Source: Filomicrobium sp.
Lineage (GTDB): Bacteria > Pseudomonadota > Alphaproteobacteria > Rhizobiales > Hyphomicrobiaceae
Direction: 5' to 3'
Assembly (NCBI GenBank): GCA_029287535.1
Contig: JARFQY010000294.1
Coordinates: 1-32,015 of the forward strand
DNA: 32,015 nucleotides
Position 1 is the stretch's first letter; the number at the start of each line of letters is the position of its first letter. The notes under the pieces were generated by a model. That model had not been told where the DNA came from, did not search any database, and saw only the letters and a program-made list of their open reading frames with translations. The position numbers and the translations under genes were made by a program. Of the stretch, positions 1-7,396 are shown piece after piece.

Positions 1-867
1 CTGTTGCAATCGCCAAAGGAGAGACACCGCGTTGGACATATCGCGGAAATCGTCGGTCTCTGTCGGGCGGATCTCCTGATCGTAAAGCTTGAGCACGGCA
101 TCGTACTCGGCACTTTCCATGCGGAACAGCGCCAGATGCCATGCAAGGTGGAACCCGAAGTTGTTACACTTCGGCCAAAGCTCTCGCGACGACTCCAGCC
201 AGTCCGCGCCGTCGCCTGGTCGGCCGCGCATTTCCATCACATGACTCACGGCATGAACGCCCCACGCGTCCGCTGGCTCAGCGGCCACGGCTTGTCTTCC
301 AATCGCTTCGGCCTCGGCGAATGAGCCTGTCTCCTCAAGACCGAATGCGTGTAACCCGAGGACGAAACCATATCCGGCGTCGTTCTCGTCCCAGTGCGCA
401 AGAGCGTTCGAGGTGGTTTGCCTCATGCTCTTTGGTTCCCCCGTCATGAAGCGAAGCGCATTGGCGAGCTTCAGACAAAGGAAGTCATTAGGGTGGTCGG
501 CGACACGTGCTTCCAAGCGAGCCGCCGCAGCCTTGAATGATCCCTGCGAGGTAAGCTCGAGGGCTTTCACCAACGCACGTTCGAAATCCGTACCTCCGTC
601 AACCCGCACGAGAGAGGCACGCGCTTGCTCCAGAGCGCGGTGACTTGCGGCGAGGTCTTCAGCCTTGCCCAGCAAGGCAACACCAAACCCCTTCAAGGCA
701 TGCCCGGCGACGAGGTCTTCGTCCGCCTTGATCGCCGCCTTCAAAGCAGCAGCCGCGGGCCGATGCGCAGCAACGGCAAAAACGGCCTTCTCGAACTCGG
801 AGACAGCAGTCCCAGACGTTGTCGAGTGTTGGCCCCGATATCGATCCACGAGCATACTGTGCTCCAT
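1..867 (-). CDS. TTC38-like tetratricopeptide repeat protein, partial (C-terminus beyond left edge)
   Basis: An uninterrupted minus-strand reading frame runs from 867 down to base 1 with no stop, giving about 289 codons of the N-terminal part of a protein. The translation contains the stretch DAWGVHAVSHVMEMRGR and later FHLAWHLALFRME and NAVSLLWRLQQ. These are characteristic of the TTC38 family, a helical TPR-type fold of roughly 420-470 residues, so perhaps a third is missing. The first ATG (865-867) has no clear ribosome site. A second in-frame ATG at 853-855 has GGAG six bases upstream and gives an N-terminus (MLVDRYRG) closer to what I recall of the family, so 855 is a serious alternative. 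No signal peptide or membrane segment is visible, so it is probably cytoplasmic. The biochemical function of bacterial TTC38 proteins is not known to me. Family call is fairly sure. Confidence 0.82.
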   Translation of the reverse strand, partial: MEHSMLVDRYRGQHSTTSGTAVSEFEKAVFAVAAHRPAAAALKAAIKADEDLVAGHALKGFGVALLGKAEDLAASHRALEQARASLVRVDGGTDFERALVKALELTSQGSFKAAAARLEARVADHPNDFLCLKLANALRFMTGEPKSMRQTTSNALAHWDENDAGYGFVLGLHAFGLEETGSFAEAEAIGRQAVAAEPADAWGVHAVSHVMEMRGRPGDGADWLESSRELWPKCNNFGFHLAWHLALFRMESAEYDAVLKLYDQEIRPTETDDFRDMSNAVSLLWRLQQ

Positions 868-1471
868 TATCAAGTTAACCGTGCTGAGTTCACGGACGTT
901 ACGTTTTCCATGCAAGTCCAATAACGAACCACTGTGGCAAGGTGATGGGAGAATTGGTCTCCACAAGCAATTCAAAGCCATTCACAACGTCGCGACACGA
1001 ACGCACACAAAAGTTGACACGTCTGCCGAATGATTGAGCAAAACCGCATACGAATGGCTGAAATTATGCCGATCACCGCGACGACATGTTTCCGGTGACG
1101 GTTCTCTCACCTCCGATCACCCGACTCCCTGTTCCCAATCAGAAGCGAGCCGCTGAATGCGCGGGTCTAGGGCTTGTTTACGCCTCGGGCAGGTCGCGGT
1201 TCACAACCGTTCCGCAAACATCTTGCCAACGGCTCCAGCACTCCTTGCCGGCACCCGGCAGCACCTTACCGGTGAGCAAAAGGCAGACGGTCGCGGTTGA
1301 GAATTCCTGCGATCGGGACTTAGGTGTTGTTCCCCCGCGCCGGAAGGTCGGTCATTGCAAGGGCGTGAGATAACTCTATCAAGTGTGATCAGCTGCCGTT
1401 TCAGCCCGCGTAAAGTGTGGGTCGCCGCGGGGAACGGAATGGACTTTCACTTCTAATTTGGGAGATCAATC
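868..1471. other. Intergenic region without a supported gene
   Basis: About 600 bases lie between the divergent TTC38-like gene and the small membrane protein gene. An open frame of 95 codons (1086-1373, plus) has a composition rich in Pro, Arg and Thr, no recognisable motif and no good ribosome site, so I treat it as chance. A GGAAC at 1434-1438 resembles the -35 of the alphaproteobacterial general-stress sigma factor EcfG. The expected GTT about 16-17 bases downstream is absent, so I do not call a promoter. Confidence 0.5.
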
Positions 1472-1723
1472 ATGGATCCTGTCGCAATCATCGTCATGCT
1501 GGCCATTGGCGCCGTCGCCGGGTGGCTTGCCGGTCAGATCCTCTCTGGGGCCGGGTTTGGACTCGTTGGCAACATCATTGTCGGTATTTGCGGTGCGCTG
1601 ATCGCGGGCTTCCTCCTGCCGGGGTTCTTGCCGTTTGGCGGCATTTTGGGTCAGATCATCGCGGCCACGATCGGCGCTATTATTCTGTTGTTCGTGATTG
1701 GGCTCATTAAGAAGGCCACGTAG
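1472..1723 (+). CDS. GlsB/YeaQ/YmgE-family small stress-response membrane protein
   Basis: The 83-residue product is almost entirely hydrophobic and Gly/Ala/Ile rich, with three predicted membrane helices and a short basic tail (LIKKAT). The arrangement GxxAGWLAGxI near residues 12-21, then GNIIVGICGALIAGFLLP, then a final helix rich in Gly and Ile is the signature of the transglycosylase-associated / GlsB-YeaQ family. Despite the older name, these proteins have no known enzymatic activity. They are small inner-membrane proteins often induced by general stress. The start is supported by GGGAG seven bases upstream of the ATG. It appears monocistronic: the next gene starts 160 bases later beyond an inverted repeat. 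Family assignment is secure, physiological role is not. Confidence 0.9.
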   Translation: MDPVAIIVMLAIGAVAGWLAGQILSGAGFGLVGNIIVGICGALIAGFLLPGFLPFGGILGQIIAATIGAIILLFVIGLIKKAT

Positions 1724-1836
1724 CACGCGGTGGTTGGCGACCCGAGTTCTCGCGCACTGGTTGATGGCAACGGACATTGTTTCTGCAGGTGTTCCCAGCG
1801 AAACAGCCGCGATAACCAATCCTACGGCATGGTGAC

Positions 1837-1861
1837 ACTCAGTTAATTGCGACAACTGAGT
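1837..1861. repeat. Perfect 8-bp inverted repeat upstream of the DUF2147 gene
   Basis: ACTCAGTT (1837-1844) and AACTGAGT (1854-1861) are exact reverse complements separated by nine bases, ending 23 bases before the DUF2147 start codon. With no T run it is a poor intrinsic terminator. An operator or a 5' leader hairpin for the downstream gene is possible. Nothing identifies the binding protein. Confidence 0.4.
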
Positions 1862-1884
1862 ATTGGAACAAGGGAATCTCCGCC

Positions 1885-2724
1885 ATGTCGGTCAAACATC
1901 GCACCGCGCAAGGTGCCGCGCTCGCACTAGCTCTCCTTTGGTCGGCATCCGCGCAGGCCGCCGATCCAAAGGGCATTTGGCTGGACCACACCGGTCGCGG
2001 CGCTGTCCAGATTAAGGATTGCAAAAAGGGCCGCGGGCTTTGCGGCTTCGTCGTCTACATTAAACAGAAGAAGTACGCCGACCGCTGCGGGCTTCAGATC
2101 CTTGGAAACGTCACCACGGGCGGCGGCGGCTGGATTTATAGTCCGAGCCGCGGCAGCCGTTACACGGTTCGCTTGAAGCGCCTCAGCAACACCCGCTTGC
2201 GTGTCGTCGGCAATGCGTCATCCAGCTTCTTCAGCAAGACATTCACGTGGAAGAAGGCACCCGCCGATCTTCGCTTGTGCGGCAAATACGGTGCCGCGCA
2301 GCGCTTTGCGGCCGCCAAGGAGAAGAAAGCTGACGCTCCCAAGAAACAGTTTGTGAATCAATTGAATTCCTCGAACCCTGTCGTGCCACTGTCCAAGGAG
2401 CTCGATGACGACTTCGATAGATCGACCCGCGTAACAGGTGCTGAAAAACCGGCTTCCAAGCCGCCGCAAAGTGAAATCGAGGAAATGGAAGCTTCCCTCA
2501 CCTCGAAGCAGGATGCGCCCGCTGAAAACGCAAACAATTCGGACGTCGTCATCGACGTCGAGGAAGACGAAGCGGAAGCCGGTAGCGTCAAAACCTCCGG
2601 CGACCCGATGGAAGGCAAATTCAAGGCGGTCTTGGGCAAGTTCCTCGGCAAAGGCGGACTGAAGGGCAAGTGCAAGTTCCGCATCCCTTACGTCAACAAA
2701 GTGATCCGCGTCCCCTGCAAGTAA
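1885..2724 (+). CDS. DUF2147 domain exported protein
   Basis: The product is 279 residues. It opens with a clear Sec signal peptide (MSVKHR, a hydrophobic Ala/Leu stretch, cleavage probably after SAQA at about residue 25). The mature N-terminus DPKGIWLDHTGRGAVQIKDC, followed by CGFVVYI and a terminal LRLCGKYG block near residues 130-137, marks a DUF2147 domain (residues about 27-137), a beta-rich lipocalin-like periplasmic fold. After it comes a roughly 100-residue acidic/Ser-rich linker, probably disordered. A compact basic Cys-containing tail (KGKCKFRIPYVNKVIRVPCK) may form a disulphide. Start supported by AAGGGAA upstream. It has its own strong terminator, so it is probably a single-gene unit. 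Function of the family is unknown; an envelope or cell-surface role is inference from the export signal. Confidence 0.85.
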   Translation: MSVKHRTAQGAALALALLWSASAQAADPKGIWLDHTGRGAVQIKDCKKGRGLCGFVVYIKQKKYADRCGLQILGNVTTGGGGWIYSPSRGSRYTVRLKRLSNTRLRVVGNASSSFFSKTFTWKKAPADLRLCGKYGAAQRFAAAKEKKADAPKKQFVNQLNSSNPVVPLSKELDDDFDRSTRVTGAEKPASKPPQSEIEEMEASLTSKQDAPAENANNSDVVIDVEEDEAEAGSVKTSGDPMEGKFKAVLGKFLGKGGLKGKCKFRIPYVNKVIRVPCK

Positions 2725-2788
2725 CAAGTCCAACTTGGAAACTGTCGTCACTGTCGGCGGAGCGCCGACGGACAAGTCGAAAACAATG

Positions 2789-2820
2789 AAAAAGCGTGGT
2801 TCCTTTGAGCCGCGCTTTTT
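2789..2820 (+). terminator. Strong rho-independent terminator after the DUF2147 gene
   Basis: A 14-bp stem (2789-2802 with 2807-2820, two G-T wobbles) closes on the tetraloop CTTT and ends in five T bases, with five A bases at the foot of the left arm. It lies 65 bases past the DUF2147 stop codon. The A/T symmetry means it could act in both directions. Confidence 0.9.
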
Positions 2821-2953
2821 CGTATCGCGGTGTTCCGCCCTTTGCTGTGGATGACACGGCGTTCCAGGACTTGATCAAGGCGACCAACAAAGCACATGCT
2901 TGCCCGAACCAATACAAGGACCGCAAAACCGCGGCCCATAACAGCAGGCGGCG

Positions 2954-4225
2954 ATGGCGCAGTCCAAGGCACAGCGGTGGCTCTACTTTGCAAGTTTGGT
3001 CTTGGCCGCCGAGAGCATCTACATGCTCCCGTACCTTCGCAAGACGTTCCAAACGTCGATGGAGGTATCCTTTGGCCTTGGCTCTGTCGAACTCGGTCTT
3101 CTCAACTCGATGTATGGCTTGGTTGCGCTTGCCGCGTACTTTCCCGGCGGATGGCTGGCCGACCGCGTTTCAGCGCGCAGATTGCTGGCGTTCTCGCTCT
3201 TTTCGACCGGGCTTGGCGGGCTCTATATGGCAAGCATCCCGCCGCATACTGGCCTGGTTCTTCTTCATGCTTTTTGGGGGCTCACCTCGATCCTCACCTT
3301 CTGGGCCGCGCTGATCAAGGCGGTTCGTGATTGGGGCGGTGCCACGCAACAGGGCATCGGCTTTGGGCTTTTCGAGGCGGGCCGCGGCGTTGTCGCGGCG
3401 CTGCTGGCATCGTTGGCGACTTTGGTTTTCGCCTACGGTGGCAGCCCCACGGATGGCCTTGTCAATGTCATCATCTGTTATTCTATGGCCACCTTTGTCG
3501 CCGGAGCTCTCGTCTGGTTCCTTGTTCCCGAGGAGCTTCATGATGCGTCCGCCAGAGCAATCCGATCCAACGGTTCAGCTGAGACACAGCCGGCGCATTG
3601 GCGCGAGATCTTGACCAAGAGCCGCAGCTGGCTGCTCGCCTCCGTGATCTTCTGCGCGTATTTCTTGTATCTTGGCACCTACGACTTCCCGGCCTACGCC
3701 GAGCGCGGGTTCGAACAGACCAAACTGTTGGGTGCGCAGCTTGCGACGTTCCGCGACTGGATGCGTCCGCTGGCCGCCATCAGCGCGGGATTGATCGCTG
3801 ACCGATTGAATCCATCCAGAGTGGTCGGCGTTTCATTTTGTCTGCTCTTGATAGTCTACGTATCGCTCGCGCTCATGCCGTCGGACGCAGGTTACTTGTG
3901 GTTTTTCTGGGCACAGGTGGCCATCGCGGCGCTCGCGGGATTTGCGTTGCGTGCGGTCTTCTATGCATTGCTGCAGGAGACGGGCGTTCCTTTGTCACAG
4001 ACCGGGATGACGGTCGGCTTTGTTTCCGTGATTGGATACGCGCCTGATCTGTTTGCTCACACGCTTGCGGGTCACTTCGCAGATTGGTTCGGAGTCGACA
4101 TGGGGTATCGCTACTATTTCGCGTTCCTCAGCGTTTTTGCGTGCCTGGGGTTGTTGGCCACCTGGAAGTTGGTCCGTGAGCAGAGGCTCAATTCAAGGAG
4201 CGGAGATTCGCAGATCCACCGGTGA
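2954..4225 (+). CDS. MFS transporter
   Basis: The 423-residue product is a polytopic membrane protein with about twelve predicted helices in two halves separated by a hydrophilic loop near residues 200-220. The loop after helix 2 reads GGWLADRVSARRLL, the standard major facilitator motif A (GxxaDrxgrr), and a related copy (AGLIADRLNPSRVVG) sits in the second half after helix 8. The segment LNSMYGLVALAAYFPGGWLADR resembles the YihN-type branch of the superfamily, whose substrates are mostly uncharacterised. The ATG is preceded only by a weak CAGG; no better upstream start is seen. Flanked by a terminator upstream and several inverted repeats downstream, it is probably a single-gene unit. Superfamily is certain, substrate unknown. 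Confidence 0.9.
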   Translation: MAQSKAQRWLYFASLVLAAESIYMLPYLRKTFQTSMEVSFGLGSVELGLLNSMYGLVALAAYFPGGWLADRVSARRLLAFSLFSTGLGGLYMASIPPHTGLVLLHAFWGLTSILTFWAALIKAVRDWGGATQQGIGFGLFEAGRGVVAALLASLATLVFAYGGSPTDGLVNVIICYSMATFVAGALVWFLVPEELHDASARAIRSNGSAETQPAHWREILTKSRSWLLASVIFCAYFLYLGTYDFPAYAERGFEQTKLLGAQLATFRDWMRPLAAISAGLIADRLNPSRVVGVSFCLLLIVYVSLALMPSDAGYLWFFWAQVAIAALAGFALRAVFYALLQETGVPLSQTGMTVGFVSVIGYAPDLFAHTLAGHFADWFGVDMGYRYYFAFLSVFACLGLLATWKLVREQRLNSRSGDSQIHR

Positions 4226-4736
4226 GTCCTGAAGGCGGACGAATGCGCAATCAGGACCACTGTGCTTTCCGAAGACGTTCAAACGGAATGGCGCAACGAA
4301 AAGCGCTCCCAATGAGGGCACATTGGGAGCGCTCAGGACCTAAACGGTCCCAGATTCCGCGTTTGGCAACGTCTCTGTAGCGGGGAACAGTTACGACGCA
4401 AAACGCGAAAACTAAGTCACTTGCTCCCGCCGAATTACACCTCATCCGATCCCCCCCTGCGCCTAGCCGGATCGGCAGTCGCAAGCACGGCGGAGTTGCC
4501 GCAAATAATCGGAAAAAAGTGATAACCCCCAACAGGAACGAACAAAGCCTATTCGCAATTGGAGAAGAAGTAAAGTCTTCGCAAAATCAAGGGGACATAT
4601 CATCAAGATGAGAAGATATAGGCGGCTGTATTAGGCATATACCATTTTGGAGCCCAAGTAATTAAGCGTCTGATTCTGAGAGGTAAGTGTTCACCAACGT
4701 CGGCTCATCCAGCGTCGGTGAACCAGATGACGCGGC
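4226..4736. other. Intergenic region with several inverted repeats
   Basis: About 510 bases without a convincing gene. Starting at the MFS stop codon there are successive stem-loops: GTCCTGA/TCAGGAC (4226-4232 with 4251-4257), a perfect 13-bp stem at 4302-4333, and GGACC/GGTCC (4336-4340 with 4346-4350). A further imperfect 12-bp pair, GTTCACCAACGT with GCGTCGGTGAAC (4689-4700 with 4712-4723), lies just before the mbfA promoter. A minus-strand frame at 4251-4532 (93 codons) runs through the hairpins and lacks any recognisable motif, so I reject it. The stretch 4540-4690 is noticeably A/T rich compared with its surroundings. Confidence 0.5.
4302..4333. repeat. Perfect 13-bp inverted repeat (hairpin) downstream of the MFS gene
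   Basis: AGCGCTCCCAATG (4302-4314) and CATTGGGAGCGCT (4321-4333) are exact reverse complements around a six-base loop AGGGCA. No T run follows, so it is not a classical intrinsic terminator. It may act as a 3' stabilising hairpin or a barrier for the MFS transcript. Confidence 0.6.
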
Positions 4737-4765
4737 TTGCTGAGCTGCGCGCTATGGGGTATCTG
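4737..4765 (+). promoter_or_regulatory. Predicted sigma-70 type promoter of mbfA
   Basis: TTGCTG (4737-4742) and TATCTG (4760-4765) are separated by exactly 17 bases. They match the housekeeping consensus at 5/6 and 4/6 positions when compared with TTGACA and TATAAT loosely. The predicted start of transcription, around 4771-4773, falls inside the Irr-like box, which is where a repressor would be expected to act. Confidence 0.5.
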
Positions 4766-4767
4766 GC

Positions 4768-4782
4768 TTAGAGTTATTCTAA
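4768..4782 (+). promoter_or_regulatory. Irr box (ICE motif) controlling mbfA
   Basis: The 15-mer TTAGAGTTATTCTAA is an interrupted palindrome that matches the iron-control-element consensus TTAGAA-N3-TTCTAA, as I remember it, at 11 of 12 specified positions; only the sixth base differs (G for A). It begins three bases after the predicted -10 and ends 15 bases before the mbfA start codon. Irr, a haem-responsive Fur-family regulator of alphaproteobacteria, is known to repress mbfA in iron-limited cells, so site and gene agree. Confidence 0.82.
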
Positions 4783-4797
4783 TTAAAAGGGGGCCGC

Positions 4798-5778
4798 ATG
4801 TTTCCAGGTTTGACCCTGGGCCGGCGACAATTCTCCGACCTGTCCGAACAGGAGGTGTTGGCGCTGGCGATCTCCTCTGAGGAAGATGACGCTCGCATCT
4901 ATCGCTCTTACGCGGCGCGGCTTCGTAAGGACTTTCCCGACTCTGCGAAGATCTTCGAAAGTATGGCGGCTGAAGAAGATGAGCATCGCAAGCGGCTGAT
5001 CAGTAGGCACCAGGCGCGGTTTGGTGAGACCATTCCGCTCGTCCGCCGTGAACATGTCGCGGGATTTTACGCTCGTCGGCCGGTCTGGCTCATTGAGAAC
5101 CTCGGCCTTGATCGAATTCGTGATGAAGCCGCGAACATGGAACGCGAGGCTCGGCAATTCTATTTGAGAGCGGCGCAATCAACGAAGGATGCGGCGACAC
5201 GCCGACTTCTTGGCGATCTCGCCGCCGCTGAAGCCGGACATGAACATATTGCTGAGAAGCTCGAACGGAAACATCTGCCGGATGATACTCGTGAAGCCGA
5301 AGACCGCGCCGCCCATCGTCAGTTTATTCTGACGTGGGTGCAGCCCGGTCTGGCGGGCCTGATGGATGGATCGGTATCGACACTCGCGCCGATCTTCGCG
5401 ACAGCTTTTGCCACCCACGACACCTGGACAACATTCATTGTCGGTCTGGCGGCCTCCGTCGGCGCGGGCATTTCCATGGGTTTCACTGAAGCAGCCTCCG
5501 ACGACGGTCAGATCTCCGGTCGCGGCTCACCAGTCAAACGCGGCATAGCTTCGGGCGTTATGACAACGATCGGCGGCCTCGGGCATGCGCTGCCCTACTT
5601 GATCCCGGAGTTCTGGACCGCCACGACCATCGCGACCATCATCGTGTTTATCGAGCTCTGGGTCATTGCGTGGATTCAGAACAAGTACATGGAGACGCCC
5701 TTCTTCAGGGCGGCATTTCAGGTTGTCTTGGGAGGAGCCTTGGTCTTCGCCGCCGGCATTCTGATTGGCAGCGCGTGA
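4798..5778 (+). CDS. mbfA: Membrane-bound ferritin MbfA (rubrerythrin-VIT1 fusion iron exporter)
   Basis: The 326-residue product has two parts. Residues about 14-160 form a ferritin/rubrerythrin-like four-helix domain with di-iron ligand motifs: [10 protein letters not shown] near 27-35, ExxH at 60-63 (EDEH), MEREARQFY near 114-122 and ExxH at 145-148 (EAGH). Residues about 180-326 form a VIT1/CCC1-type membrane domain, beginning with [19 protein letters not shown] and continuing through AAGISMG-like and [15 protein letters not shown] segments. Characterised MbfA proteins export ferrous iron and protect against iron and peroxide stress, with the ferritin domain on the cytoplasmic side. The start is supported by AAAAGGGGG upstream. 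An Irr box covers the predicted transcription start. It converges on the NsrR-like gene with only seven bases between stop codons. Length and domain order are typical. Confidence 0.95.
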   Translation: MFPGLTLGRRQFSDLSEQEVLALAISSEEDDARIYRSYAARLRKDFPDSAKIFESMAAEEDEHRKRLISRHQARFGETIPLVRREHVAGFYARRPVWLIENLGLDRIRDEAANMEREARQFYLRAAQSTKDAATRRLLGDLAAAEAGHEHIAEKLERKHLPDDTREAEDRAAHRQFILTWVQPGLAGLMDGSVSTLAPIFATAFATHDTWTTFIVGLAASVGAGISMGFTEAASDDGQISGRGSPVKRGIASGVMTTIGGLGHALPYLIPEFWTATTIATIIVFIELWVIAWIQNKYMETPFFRAAFQVVLGGALVFAAGILIGSA

Positions 5779-5785
5779 GCGACGG

Positions 5786-6208
5786 CTATACGACGCGGCG
5801 CGGGTTCTGGGTACCAAACGCCACGTCGCTGAGAGCGTATCCGTCGAGGACGCCGAGGAATGCATCTGTGGCATCCTTCATCACCGGCATCAACGCGCAT
5901 CTCGGTTCGAAGACGCACCTCGGCCCGGACGATCCAAGACAATCAACCACGGCAAACTCCCGCTCAACCGCCCGAACGACATCTCCAACTCTGATATCTG
6001 TTGCGGATTGCTGGAGCTGCACACCGCCGCCGGGCCCTCGTTGCGTTGAGACAAAATCGGCAGAGGCAAGCCGGGCCACGATCTTCATGACATGGCTTTT
6101 TGGCAGCGCGAGCCTTTCGGCGATCACATCGACCGGAACCACTTCACCTTTCTTGCAAAGCAGGATCAAGATCCGAAGAGCGAAATCACTGGCGCGATTG
6201 AGGCGCAA
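5786..6208 (-). CDS. nsrR: Rrf2-family [Fe-S] transcriptional regulator, NsrR-like
   Basis: The 140-residue product starts MRLNRASDFALRILI, the standard Rrf2 opening, followed by a winged helix (PVDVIAERLALPKSHVMKIVARLASADFV, residues about 25-53) and the glycine-rich wing RGPGGGVQL. Three cysteines at 90, 98 and 104 (spacing C-x7-C-x5-C) could ligate an iron-sulphur cluster. Asp at position 8 corresponds, from memory, to the fourth ligand of NsrR, where RirA usually has Asn. This favours the nitric-oxide sensor NsrR. Context agrees: the divergent genes encode a truncated haemoglobin and a cytochrome P460. A large inverted repeat in the 101-base divergent gap is a likely shared operator. RirA or another iron-sulphur sensor remains possible given the neighbouring mbfA. 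Family certain, subfamily probable. Confidence 0.85.
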   Translation of the reverse strand: MRLNRASDFALRILILLCKKGEVVPVDVIAERLALPKSHVMKIVARLASADFVSTQRGPGGGVQLQQSATDIRVGDVVRAVEREFAVVDCLGSSGPRCVFEPRCALMPVMKDATDAFLGVLDGYALSDVAFGTQNPRRVV

Positions 6209-6222
6209 GACAGGGCACTCCC

Positions 6223-6250
6223 AATATCATTCATCTAGGATGTTGATATT
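6223..6250. promoter_or_regulatory. Probable Rrf2/NsrR operator in the divergent gap
   Basis: AATATCA (6223-6229) and TGATATT (6244-6250) are exact reverse complements. They enclose a nested CATC-TAG-GATG palindrome (6232-6242). The element lies 15 bases upstream of the regulator gene and 59 bases upstream of the preferred haemoglobin start. A separate AAGATGCAT at 6273-6281 equals an NsrR half-site as described in enterobacteria. Dyad symmetry is seen directly; the bound protein is inferred from position. Confidence 0.55.
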
Positions 6251-6309
6251 AGCCTGCTACGCGTGCTATGAAAAGATGCATACGAGATGAATTAATTAAA
6301 GGGCCCGCC

Positions 6310-6774
6310 ATGCCCGGTGTTCGGGAACATCAGCTGCACGTGGTCGCCGTACCGGAAGGCCGAAAGCCGGCTCATCCATCCATCAGCCAAGATCAGATAT
6401 GCGCGCTCGTAGAGAGGTTTTACGAAGCCGTATGGGCGGACCCAACCTTGGGGCCGATCTTCAGTGATCGTATCGGCGGCGACCGCGCCGCGCATTTAGA
6501 AAAGATGAAGCTGTTTTGGTCCTCGGTGCTCCTCAGAACCGGCGTCTATAAGGGCAAGCCGGTACCCGCCCATCAAAAGCTGAGCGAGGTGAAGGCGGGA
6601 GATTTTGCGGTCTGGCTGGCCCACTTCCGGCAGACTGCACGGCAGGTCTTTTCCCCGGAGGCTGCACCAATTGTGATCTCCATCGCCGAGCGTATTGCTC
6701 TAAGTCTATGGCAGGCGATGAACCTGAATCTGGCTCATTTGAAGCCGGTAACGACGCCAAGTAAACGCAACTAA
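6310..6774 (+). CDS. Group III truncated haemoglobin
   Basis: From the preferred ATG at 6310, with AAAGGG seven bases upstream, the product is 154 residues. A longer form from 6268 adds 14 residues but lacks a ribosome site. The core FYEAVWADPTLGPIF, then HLEKMKLFWSSVLLRTG.YKGKPVPAHQKL, then FAVWLAHFRQT is diagnostic of group III truncated haemoglobins. The histidine of PAHQKL (about residue 88) aligns with the proximal haem ligand of Campylobacter Ctb. The first 30 residues are an extension compared with Ctb. Proteins of this group bind O2 and are implicated in nitric-oxide detoxification or controlled O2 delivery. The gene is followed after 27 bases by the cytochrome P460 gene, so the two are likely co-transcribed under the adjacent Rrf2 regulator. 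Family call is secure. Confidence 0.93.
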   Translation: MPGVREHQLHVVAVPEGRKPAHPSISQDQICALVERFYEAVWADPTLGPIFSDRIGGDRAAHLEKMKLFWSSVLLRTGVYKGKPVPAHQKLSEVKAGDFAVWLAHFRQTARQVFSPEAAPIVISIAERIALSLWQAMNLNLAHLKPVTTPSKRN

Positions 6775-6801
6775 AGAAAAGCAAGTGCTGAGGAGGAACA
6801 C

Positions 6802-7302
6802 ATGAAAAGAAGCTTGATCGCAATCGCTACACTGGCCGGCTTTTCAACCCTTGTCGCGGCTGCGGAGCCACGCATCTCGTTTCCTGCAGACTACAAATCG
6901 TTCAAGAACTACCTGAGTCTCGATCGGGTCGGTAACGATGACCAGGTCATTCGACTCTTTGCCAACGATGTCGCCTCTGCGGGCCCCTCAAAGGACGGCA
7001 GTCTACCCAACGGATCGATCCTTGTCGGTGAGGTATACAAGGCAAAGCTGAACGACAAAGGTGAAGTCATCAAGAGCGACCTCGGTCGGCGCATTCGCGG
7101 CAAGCTCGCGGCCATCGCAGTCATGGAAAAGCGTCAAGGTTGGGGTGAAGCCTTCTCCGAGGACCTGCGTAATGGCGACTGGGATTTCGCAATATTTAGT
7201 CCTGACGGCAAGCGCCTGAATAAGGACCTCAATTCTTGCCGCAGCTGTCACGCTCCTCTCAAGGATACCGACCACCTGTTCTCCATCGACCATCTGAAGT
7301 AG
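6802..7302 (+). CDS. Cytochrome P460-family c-type cytochrome
   Basis: The 166-residue product has a signal peptide (MKRSLIAIATLAGFSTLVAA, cleavage near residue 21) and a single haem-c site CRSCH at residues 146-150 close to the C-terminus. This position, with FPADYKSFKNYLSLDRV, GSILVGEVYKAKL and GWGEAFSEDLRNGDWDFAIFSPDGK, fits the P460 / cytochrome c'-beta fold. Members are periplasmic: true P460 enzymes oxidise hydroxylamine (to N2O or NO) and carry a Lys-haem cross-link, while c'-beta members bind NO. Which applies cannot be read from the sequence; Lys80 or Lys82 in VYKAK are the residues to examine. Start supported by a strong GAGGAGGA. Co-location with the NsrR-like regulator and haemoglobin points to nitrosative stress defence. 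Confidence 0.92.
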   Translation: MKRSLIAIATLAGFSTLVAAAEPRISFPADYKSFKNYLSLDRVGNDDQVIRLFANDVASAGPSKDGSLPNGSILVGEVYKAKLNDKGEVIKSDLGRRIRGKLAAIAVMEKRQGWGEAFSEDLRNGDWDFAIFSPDGKRLNKDLNSCRSCHAPLKDTDHLFSIDHLK

Positions 7303-7331
7303 GTGCGAAGGGTGGTATCGCTTGCTCGTCA

Positions 7332-7360
7332 GCCGGCCGCCGCTTCAATGCGCGGCCGGC
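7332..7360. terminator. GC-rich hairpin between convergent genes
   Basis: GCCGGCCGC (7332-7340) and GCGGCCGGC (7352-7360) form a perfect 9-bp stem with an 11-base loop, 30 bases after the cytochrome stop and in the gap to the convergent peptidase gene. It lacks a T run, so terminator function is plausible from position but not proven by form. Confidence 0.4.
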
Positions 7361-7396
7361 CGCTCGCCGCCATAAACTGTTCGGGCAAAGTCAGGC

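Noticed and set aside
1086-1373. 95-codon plus-strand ORF in the first intergenic region
   Set aside because: No ribosome site, Pro/Arg/Thr-rich composition and no motif; typical of chance frames in GC-rich DNA.
1434-1438. GGAAC as a possible EcfG -35 element before the GlsB-like gene
   Set aside because: No GTT at the required 16-17 base distance.
4251-4532. 93-codon minus-strand ORF downstream of the MFS gene
   Set aside because: It runs across several perfect inverted repeats and shows no protein-like pattern.
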